Assembly (NCBI GenBank): GCA_002712945.1
Contig: PAVA01000002.1
Location: 1 to 29,269, forward strand
DNA: 29,269 bases
From: Citromicrobium sp.
GTDB lineage: Bacteria; Pseudomonadota; Alphaproteobacteria; Sphingomonadales; Sphingomonadaceae
Direction of reading: 5' to 3'
The notes under the pieces were generated by a model. The model saw nothing but the letters and a program-made list of their open reading frames with translations. It made no database searches and had not been told where the DNA came from. Of this stretch, positions 16,442-22,304 are shown one piece after another; position 1 is the first letter of the stretch; every line of letters starts with the position of its first letter. The translations under genes were made by a program, and so were the position numbers.

Positions 16442-16981
16442 TCAGGCCATAAAGTCGGCGAAGGCCTGCGCATCGGTGAACAGGCTGAAATAGCCGGCTT
16501 CCCACTGCTCAGGATCGACGTCCACTGTGCTCATTGCAGCACGGATGTCCTTCCATGCACGTTCGACGCCGCGCTCGACCTTCGCGCGCGATGGCACGGC
16601 GCAGGAGCGCAGCAGGCACCGCTTGTCGAGGCGGAAGGCATGGCGCCGATCGGTCGTGACCAGAATGATCGGTTTGCTACGGCTCAGGCGGCACGGCTCG
16701 ACCTGCATGATCTGCGCGCCGTCCCTCGTCCGGTAAATCAGTGCGAGACCGCCGCAAATGCTGGTCTGGTCATTGGCGAACATGGCCAGCAGGGAGTCTT
16801 GCCTGGCCTGCATCGCCGCCCGGGCGACCATTTCAAGCGCGGGTTCTGATGGATAGTCCATGGTGCCGATTGTCAGCGCATCGGTGCCAGCGCCGAGGTC
16901 GATGGGCAGACCCAGCGCTTGCGACAGGGCATAGGTCAGCTGCTGGCGGGGGCATGCCCCGCCGATATCGAGATCGATCAT
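16442..16981 (-). CDS. Unrecognised 179-aa protein in the exonuclease operon
   Basis: ATG 16981 with AAGGA 7 nt upstream. No family recognised. Soluble and mildly acidic, with a hydrophobic strand pair (GGLALIYRTRDGAQIMQVE, KPIILVTTDRRHAFRLD) in the middle and an acidic, aromatic C-terminus (EQWEAGYFSLFTDAQAFADFMA). A strong 7-bp inverted repeat (GGCGGGG 16945-16951, CCCCGCC 16957-16963) lies within codons 7-13 and could affect early translation. It lies 88 nt upstream of the 194-aa gene and 100 nt downstream of the DnaQ-like gene. Confidence 0.72.
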   Translation of the reverse strand: MIDLDIGGACPRQQLTYALSQALGLPIDLGAGTDALTIGTMDYPSEPALEMVARAAMQARQDSLLAMFANDQTSICGGLALIYRTRDGAQIMQVEPCRLSRSKPIILVTTDRRHAFRLDKRCLLRSCAVPSRAKVERGVERAWKDIRAAMSTVDVDPEQWEAGYFSLFTDAQAFADFMA

Positions 16982-17020
16982 TCGTCATTCCTTGTTGTGT
17001 GTTTGGCGGCCTGTTGGCCG

Positions 17021-17049
17021 GAGCCTTTTTCCGTTCAGCCGGAAGGCTC
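17021..17049 (-). repeat. Bulged intergenic stem-loop
   Basis: GAGCC (17021-17025) pairs with GGCTC (17045-17049) and TTCCG (17029-17033) with CGGAA (17040-17044), with a 3-nt bulge and 6-nt loop. It lies just after the stop of the DnaQ-like gene. On the minus strand it could cap the 3' end of that transcript or act as a processing site. There is no following U-tract. Confidence 0.4.
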
Positions 17050-17081
17050 ATATTCCCTGCCTTCTTGCAGGCAATTCCCGG

Positions 17082-17984
17082 TCAGGCCGGGGTCCAGGTT
17101 GTATGGAAGCGATACCGCTCGCTTGCGGGCAGCGGGACGATCACCGGGTCCTTCCCGATGGTCGACACGTACCAGTCGAGCTCTGCCTGATAGGCTTCGG
17201 CGCGGACGTGCTTGTGCCACAGATTATGCAATCTGCCCCACGCCCAGCGATAGCGCTGTTCGCGCAAGTCGTGCCGGTATCCGTATGGTGCGCCTTGCGC
17301 TTCGAAGCGCCAAGAGGGAGCGTCCATTGCCGCCAGTGTCTTGGCCACAATGGTCTCGCCATCGTCGCAGACGTGATCGAGCAGTTGTATCAGCGCGAGG
17401 ACGTCATCCTTCGCACGGTGGGCAGATGGCATGTAATAGCCAGCCTGGTTGAGCAGGTAACCTTGCGATCCCGGCTCGAAGCCGAGCTTGCGCCACGGCA
17501 CGTCAGCCATTGCGCAGCCCCAGGGGACAGGCACATGCCGCCCGAGCATTTTTTCCAGGTGCGCCCTGTCAAAGCCGGCATTGAACGCTATCGCACCATC
17601 GCAGGATGCCAGCATCTCGGCGACCTGATCGTTGTCAATTGATCGCCCGGCCAGATCGGCGTCCGTAAGCCCGGTCAGTTCCGCGATCTCTGCCGACAGC
17701 GGGTGACCCGGATCGATCAGTCCGCTCCTGACGACTTCGACAGCAACGATGTGCCCGGCATCGTTCACCAGCACTATCGCTATGCACAGTTCGATAATCT
17801 GATGCCGCTCAACGGCCAAGCCCGTGGTTTCGCAGTCGATGACCGCAATTTGGCGGACGGCTTCTCCTTCCGGCGCCAAACGTGGCCAATCGTCCCGATC
17901 GCGAACCGGATGGAGCACGCGTTTGTCGCTATGGTGATTGTAATCGGTGCCGGTCTCGTCCGGCTGCTCGTTCAGCTTGTTCAT
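17082..17984 (-). CDS. DnaQ-like DEDDh 3'-5' exonuclease
   Basis: 300 aa. Exo I is IAVIDCETTGLAVERHQIIEL (D50, E52), Exo II is AIAFNAGFDRAHLEKML (D139), and Exo III is SAHRAKDDVLALIQLL (H189, D194). This is a complete DEDDh set, so the enzyme should be active. The first 45 residues are a charged extension. The last 80 residues after the nuclease domain (SWRFEAQGAPYGYRHDLREQRYRWAWGRLHNLWHKHV) look aromatic and basic and are not part of a standard proofreading subunit. First gene of the minus-strand operon. The SD GAGG is 6 nt from the ATG but is embedded in a palindrome. Confidence 0.88.
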   Translation of the reverse strand: MNKLNEQPDETGTDYNHHSDKRVLHPVRDRDDWPRLAPEGEAVRQIAVIDCETTGLAVERHQIIELCIAIVLVNDAGHIVAVEVVRSGLIDPGHPLSAEIAELTGLTDADLAGRSIDNDQVAEMLASCDGAIAFNAGFDRAHLEKMLGRHVPVPWGCAMADVPWRKLGFEPGSQGYLLNQAGYYMPSAHRAKDDVLALIQLLDHVCDDGETIVAKTLAAMDAPSWRFEAQGAPYGYRHDLREQRYRWAWGRLHNLWHKHVRAEAYQAELDWYVSTIGKDPVIVPLPASERYRFHTTWTPA

Positions 17985-17988
17985 TTTT

Positions 17989-18005
17989 GCCTCGTGTCAC
18001 GAGGC
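17989..18005. promoter_or_regulatory. 17-nt perfect palindrome covering the exonuclease ribosome binding site
   Basis: GCCTCGTG (17989-17996), one central base, CACGAGGC (17998-18005). It begins 5 nt before the ATG at 17984 and its proximal arm contains the GAGG Shine-Dalgarno on the minus strand. As DNA it suits a dimeric repressor. As RNA a 7-bp hairpin with a 3-nt loop would hide the ribosome site. Confidence 0.55.
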
Positions 18006-18012
18006 CGGCCGA

Positions 18013-18073
18013 AGGGCTTTTCCCCTCTACCTACCGACCTCGGACAGTGACGCTGGCCAACAGGGCTTTTCCC
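18013..18073. repeat. Two direct copies of a 12-mer upstream of Shedu
   Basis: AGGGCTTTTCCC occurs at 18013-18024 and again at 18062-18073, each preceded by GGCC plus 2-3 bases. The 49-bp spacing is close to five helical turns. The copies lie in the 285-nt gap between the divergent exonuclease operon and the Shedu gene. They may be operator half-sites. Nothing else recognisable is in the gap. Confidence 0.45.
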
Positions 18074-18269
18074 GATGCGGATGCATGCGCGTGCATTTCA
18101 ATTTCAGCATCGGAACGACAGCATCGCGCCTTTAACTCAGCCATTGCGAACTCAACAGTCCCTCACCCAAAGCAACCCATGAAGCTTTCGCAGTACGCGC
18201 CGATGATATTCAAGTACACTGGGCCGCCTCGATTGACTCCCCCCGAGTCCGCGCGCAAGCTCAGTCCAT

Positions 18270-19430
18270 ATGTCGGACAGTGAAGATCGGTCGTTTTTCG
18301 AACTCCGCAAAGAGGGCAAGACCTACGTCTCCAAGGTCTTCACGTACAATGCGCGCGACGCAGACGAGAAACGCACCGTCAAAATGGTGTTCGAGGGAAG
18401 CGACGAATTGCTTCTGGGCGAAATCGACGGCGTAATGTGCCTTCGATTGACCGGGCAAGTCCGCAAGACCCAAATTTCAGCGATCATCTCGCAAGACGAC
18501 AAGAGCATTAAGCGGCTGACGCTTCAAACGTTCAAAAATCGGACGGGCGATTGGATCGAAGCCAGCGACAAGCACGAATTCACATTCCGCTCAGACGAGT
18601 TCGAGCGACTGCTAAATTTCCTGGACCAACTTCAATTCGTGGACCTTTCTAATCGGGACAGGTTCCAAATTCAGGATATATCGACCGGCGGCGGCCGCAA
18701 GGTAATAATTGACGCTGGGGATCGTGCAGCGCTCCAGCAATTTCAAGGCCTCACCAAGGATCAACGGGCAAATTTGCTGCAAGCGTTTCAAGGCGATCTG
18801 ACGCCGGAGGAGATAAACATCATCCTAGGCCGAAGGCGAGGCATTGATGAGTTCGAGCACCAAATGGCCGAGGAGAATTGGTCCGAGAAAGAGTGGCAGG
18901 ATTTCTTTGAGAGAGAGGACTGGGTCTTCGGGTACGGGCTGGATTATCGCATCATGCGGCAATTTGCCCGAGAGGCTACAGTAGGAAGCGGCGGCTCCGA
19001 CAACCGAAATAGGCCCATTGTCGATTTTCTGATGACCTTCACGGACTACACCGTGCTGGTCGAAATCAAGACGCCCAGAACAGCGATTTTCACGCGATCA
19101 AGTGGACGCGCTGGTACGTGGAAATTCAGTTCGGCTTTTGTGGACGCGGTATCTCAAATCTTGGAACAAAAGGCTGAGTGGTCCACCTTCGCTCAGACCG
19201 GGGAACACCTCTCGCCAATCGGAGATGAGGTGCTCGCTGCGCGAACCAGGAATGCCAAATCTATCCTTGTGATCGGCGCTCAACGGGAATTCTCCCGGTC
19301 CGGGAATTTACGCGAGGAGCAGGTAATGAAGGACACCTTTGAGCTATTCCGCCGCGAAACCCACAGCATTGAGATTGTGACTTTTGATGAGCTGCTAGAG
19401 CGCGCTCGTTTCATAACTCGAAATAAGTAG
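18270..19430 (+). CDS. sduA: Shedu immune nuclease SduA (DUF4263)
   Basis: 386 aa. The C-terminal half carries the Shedu nuclease core: FEREDWVFGYGLDY, then NRPIVDFLMTFTDYTVLVEIKTP with PD-(D/E)XK residues D252, E265 and K267, and later a QILEQKAEWS helix and KSILVIGAQREFS. SduA acts as a single-gene anti-phage system, and characterised members form tetramers and nick DNA. The N-terminal half (1-190, with KTYVSKVFTYNARD and TFRSDEFERLLNFLDQL) is a probable sensing domain. The N-terminal domain is the variable part of Shedu. No clear ribosome binding site precedes the ATG. It is the first gene of a plus-strand defence cluster. Confidence 0.88.
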   Translation: MSDSEDRSFFELRKEGKTYVSKVFTYNARDADEKRTVKMVFEGSDELLLGEIDGVMCLRLTGQVRKTQISAIISQDDKSIKRLTLQTFKNRTGDWIEASDKHEFTFRSDEFERLLNFLDQLQFVDLSNRDRFQIQDISTGGGRKVIIDAGDRAALQQFQGLTKDQRANLLQAFQGDLTPEEINIILGRRRGIDEFEHQMAEENWSEKEWQDFFEREDWVFGYGLDYRIMRQFAREATVGSGGSDNRNRPIVDFLMTFTDYTVLVEIKTPRTAIFTRSSGRAGTWKFSSAFVDAVSQILEQKAEWSTFAQTGEHLSPIGDEVLAARTRNAKSILVIGAQREFSRSGNLREEQVMKDTFELFRRETHSIEIVTFDELLERARFITRNK

Positions 19431-19539
19431 GCGTCATGGCGAGACAAGCCCCTTCGAACACTAGCAGCGAGCCGTCCGCAATGCCCGCGCTGCGCACGGC
19501 AGGCGTACCCGCGTCGGCAACGCCACAAGCCCCGCTTGA

Positions 19540-19556
19540 GCAGCCGTAACGGCTGC
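19540..19556. terminator. Hairpin between Shedu and the HEPN-like gene
   Basis: GCAGCCGT (19540-19547), one base, ACGGCTGC (19549-19556): perfect GC-rich arms about 110 nt after the sduA stop and 36 nt before the next start. No T-run follows, so it is at most a weak terminator and may instead be an operator for the next gene. Confidence 0.35.
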
Positions 19557-19591
19557 GCAGGGAACATCGGAAGGCAAGAGGATCGCCAGGA

Positions 19592-20161
19592 ATGGAAGGC
19601 TATCCCCCAGGGGCGATTTGGCCAGCCAGCGGATTTGATGAGGTGCAAATCCGTGAGGTTTATTCTCGCTATGGCCTGGCGATGTATATGGTCCAGGTGC
19701 TGGAGCACAGCATGGTCAATGCCGCCGTAGTGATGCGCACTCTGCCCTCGCTCCGATCCCACCCGAATGAAGCGAGCTGGCACGCCGCCTTTGACCACGC
19801 CTACGAAACCGGCCTGGCCCGGACCTACGGAAACATGCTCAACCAGCTCGATGCCATTTCGGAATTTCCTCTGCCGCTCCTAAAGCGCCTGCGGGCTGCC
19901 AAAGAGGATCGCGATGTGCTCGCCCATCGCTTCTTTCGCCAGCACGATCTTGCGTTCATGAACACTGAAGGCCGCACCACGATGATCGCTTGGTGCGAGG
20001 ATCGAGTAGAACTGTTCCGAGCACTGGCAGATGAGATTGATGCATTAATTGCGCCGATCCGGGAACGTCACGGCATTTCGCAAGAGTGGGTTGAACGGGC
20101 GATGGAACAATCGTTGGAGGATGCCAGGAATTGGACTCCGGATGCGGAGCCGCGCCCGTAG
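19592..20161 (+). CDS. Small helical protein with HEPN-like Rx4H motif
   Basis: 189 aa, predicted almost all helical. The segment LKRLRAAKEDRDVLAHRFFRQH contains R107-D-V-L-A-H112, the R-x4-6-H signature of HEPN-fold RNases and their relatives. Flanking helices (VYSRYGLAMYMVQVLEHSMVNAAVVM; CEDRVELFRALADEIDALIAPI) fit the HEPN four-helix layout. HEPN proteins in defence loci cut RNA or act as toxins or sensor partners. This is inferred from the motif and context only. GAGGAT precedes the ATG by 9 nt. The next gene starts 47 nt after the stop, so the two may share a transcript. Confidence 0.7.
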   Translation: MEGYPPGAIWPASGFDEVQIREVYSRYGLAMYMVQVLEHSMVNAAVVMRTLPSLRSHPNEASWHAAFDHAYETGLARTYGNMLNQLDAISEFPLPLLKRLRAAKEDRDVLAHRFFRQHDLAFMNTEGRTTMIAWCEDRVELFRALADEIDALIAPIRERHGISQEWVERAMEQSLEDARNWTPDAEPRP

Positions 20162-20208
20162 TTTGCGTACTAGCAGGCTATGACCGCATCTGGCCGCGCA
20201 CGTAATTC

Positions 20209-21189
20209 ATGAGCTTGGCTGCTTCTCAACTCTTCTTCCTCTGGACTTTGCCGGACATGCGCCAAGTTCACCTGTTCTACGCAGTCGAAAACGCCTGCAT
20301 TAGGCGCTATCTATCTTGTATGCTTCAAATGCCTTCATCCTGGCGCTTCGGCTCACCTGGCCCGTTGCCACCCGCAGCAGTCAGCTCCTTCAATGAGCTA
20401 GTTCACAAAATCGCAGCACAAGGCGAGACGTGGAATTTGATCGAATTGTTCAAGGCCAAGTTTGCCGGCAGTTGGTCCCGCAGCTCGACCGAAAGCTGGG
20501 CAACCTCGGACCTGCACGACCGCATGCTCGAGGCCGCGGCAAACGCGCCGGTATTCATCGCGGCGTTCTGGTCAGGGTGCGAAGAGGTGGCAGGGACTTA
20601 TCCGGACCTCGATCTGCCTGGACCGGATGTCGTTAACCGCATTCTCTACGACCACGGTTTGCCCTACGAGGTCAGGCCACCCGCTCTCATCTTGAGCAGC
20701 CAAGGCGCCGCTGCCGTAACTATGCCGCCCATGCCAGACGTTGGCGAGCGGGCACGGTCGCTCATCGACGAATCCTTGCGCGAAGCTGACCGCCTGCTAT
20801 CCGAATGGCGACCGCGTCAAGCGGTCCAGGAAATTCTTTGGTTGCTGGAAACCGTATCGACGGGCTTCCAAGGCCAAGAAACCGAATCCGGAACTATCGA
20901 GGGTAAATACTTTAACAAGATCGTGGGCGAGCTACGGCGCGAGCATCGCGAAAAGCCGTTGGCGGAGGCGCTCAGCTGGATCGTGAAGCTGCACGGATTC
21001 CTTTCGTCTCCCTCTGGCGGTGGTGTACGCCACGGCACGCAGCTTGACGCCGCCGTCGAGGTGGCAATGGATGAGGCGTTACTCTATTGTAACCTGACCA
21101 AGAGTTACATTCACTACTTGCTGGCGATCTTGGATCAGCGCGGCCGAACGATCGCGAATACCTCCTCATCGGAACCCGACAATGTATAA
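20209..21189 (+). CDS. Abortive infection (Abi_C-like) protein
   Basis: 326 aa. The C-terminal third (about 235-315) has the pattern of the Abi_C domain: FNKIVGELRREH, WIVKLHGFLSSPSGGGVRHGTQLD and AMDEALLYCNLTKSYIHYLL. The GGGVRHG turn resembles the 'LRN..G.aHG' motif of that HEPN-related family. The N-terminal 150 residues are unrecognised. No convincing Shine-Dalgarno is seen at ATG 20209, and a later Met at 20257 is possible. Its stop overlaps the start of the TIR-like gene, so the two probably form a coupled pair in which this protein senses infection or is a second effector. Family call is moderate. Confidence 0.65.
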   Translation: MSLAASQLFFLWTLPDMRQVHLFYAVENACIRRYLSCMLQMPSSWRFGSPGPLPPAAVSSFNELVHKIAAQGETWNLIELFKAKFAGSWSRSSTESWATSDLHDRMLEAAANAPVFIAAFWSGCEEVAGTYPDLDLPGPDVVNRILYDHGLPYEVRPPALILSSQGAAAVTMPPMPDVGERARSLIDESLREADRLLSEWRPRQAVQEILWLLETVSTGFQGQETESGTIEGKYFNKIVGELRREHREKPLAEALSWIVKLHGFLSSPSGGGVRHGTQLDAAVEVAMDEALLYCNLTKSYIHYLLAILDQRGRTIANTSSSEPDNV

Positions 21190-22150
21190 TCTTTTGATGG
21201 TCGGTGCTGCCAACTACTGGACCGAGCGCGACACCGCTGAATTCGAATGGACCCGATTTCTAGAGCATACGCAGGATGCGATCGCTGAGCAGTTCAATCC
21301 ACTTACCCCTGACCGGATTGCAGAATTGCTCACGATGCCCGCTCTGTTTGCTGTCGAATTCTCAAACAATGCGGCAGTGCGGGCGCGCAACCCAGACGAG
21401 TTCGCCCACGTCGGACGCATAGTCGAGATCAGGCGGCGCGGAAATGATGTGCAGTTCAAGTTCGAGCTAGACCGCGCCGTCGAACCCGTCCCGATGGAGG
21501 TTATCGCGGACGCAGCTTGGGATCTCGACATAAACGTCAAATTAAACGAAAATCACCGCTCGCACTGGGCCGTGAAAGACGTCGACCTCCTTCGTGTTTT
21601 GAGCGGCCGCGGAGTTCGCCTGACGGAAGGTGTCACAAGGGAAGTGGCGGCCGAGATTAAGGCGCTGGCTCCGGCGGCTCCCGGTAGCGGGGACGTACGC
21701 CCAAAGGTTTTCATCGTCCACGGACGCGACGACGGCTTGAAGAACGAGGTCGCGCTCTGGTTGCACCGGATCGGCATGGATGAGGTTATCCTGCACGAGC
21801 AGCCAAACCAGGGCCGAACAATTATTGCCAAGTTCAGAGACCTAGCCGCCGACGCCGTATTTGCGGTGGTGCTTGCGACACCTGATGACGTTGGCTCGCT
21901 TTCTGGCGCGGAGAAAATGTGCCCACGACCGCGCCAGAATGTCGTCCTCGAACTTGGATTCTTCATCGGGGCGCTCGGACCGGAAAGGGTAGCCGCACTC
22001 GTAGCGGGCGACGACATCGAGATGCCGTCCGACTACGATGGCGTCCTCTACACGCGCTATGACAACGCTGGCGGTTGGAAGCTCGCGCTGCTCAAAGAGT
22101 TTCTTGCGGCAGGAATCCCTTTCGACGCCACCGCCGCGATCGGCCGCTGA
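21182..22150 (+). CDS. TIR-like nucleotide-binding effector (PF10137 type)
   Basis: 322 aa. Residues about 174-315 form the TIR-like domain: KVFIVHGRDDGLKNEVALWL, LHEQPNQGRTIIAKF, then PRPRQNVVLELGFFIGALG with the presumed catalytic E257. This type of TIR is found in CAP12/Pycsar-like effectors and breaks down NAD+ when triggered. The N-terminal 150 residues (ALFAVEFSNNAAVRARNP ... HVGRIVEIRRRG ... HWAVKDVDLLRVL) are a distinct conserved-looking domain that may sense a signal. The ATG lies within the last codons of the Abi gene (8-nt overlap). No cyclase gene is present, so it is not an ordinary CBASS or Pycsar operon. Likely NADase-mediated abortive infection, by inference. Confidence 0.82.
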   Translation: MYNLLMVGAANYWTERDTAEFEWTRFLEHTQDAIAEQFNPLTPDRIAELLTMPALFAVEFSNNAAVRARNPDEFAHVGRIVEIRRRGNDVQFKFELDRAVEPVPMEVIADAAWDLDINVKLNENHRSHWAVKDVDLLRVLSGRGVRLTEGVTREVAAEIKALAPAAPGSGDVRPKVFIVHGRDDGLKNEVALWLHRIGMDEVILHEQPNQGRTIIAKFRDLAADAVFAVVLATPDDVGSLSGAEKMCPRPRQNVVLELGFFIGALGPERVAALVAGDDIEMPSDYDGVLYTRYDNAGGWKLALLKEFLAAGIPFDATAAIGR

Positions 22151-22304
22151 TCTCGCAAGCAGCGCTTGGCCGGCGGTAAAACGCCAGCGTCCGTATGCTA
22201 TGTGGAATGGGTCTTCCACTTATTGGCGTGAACAAGTTATCAATCAGGTAACGGCTGTTGCAGGAGATCGCTCAGTCAAAAGCCGCCTAACCGCTACCGG
22301 CCCA

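Noticed and set aside
18040..18283. 11-bp direct repeat TCGGACAGTGA at 18040-18050 and 18273-18283 as possible insertion footprint
   Set aside because: The enclosed segment holds no gene and the second copy is inside the sduA coding start. Probably chance or a minor duplication.
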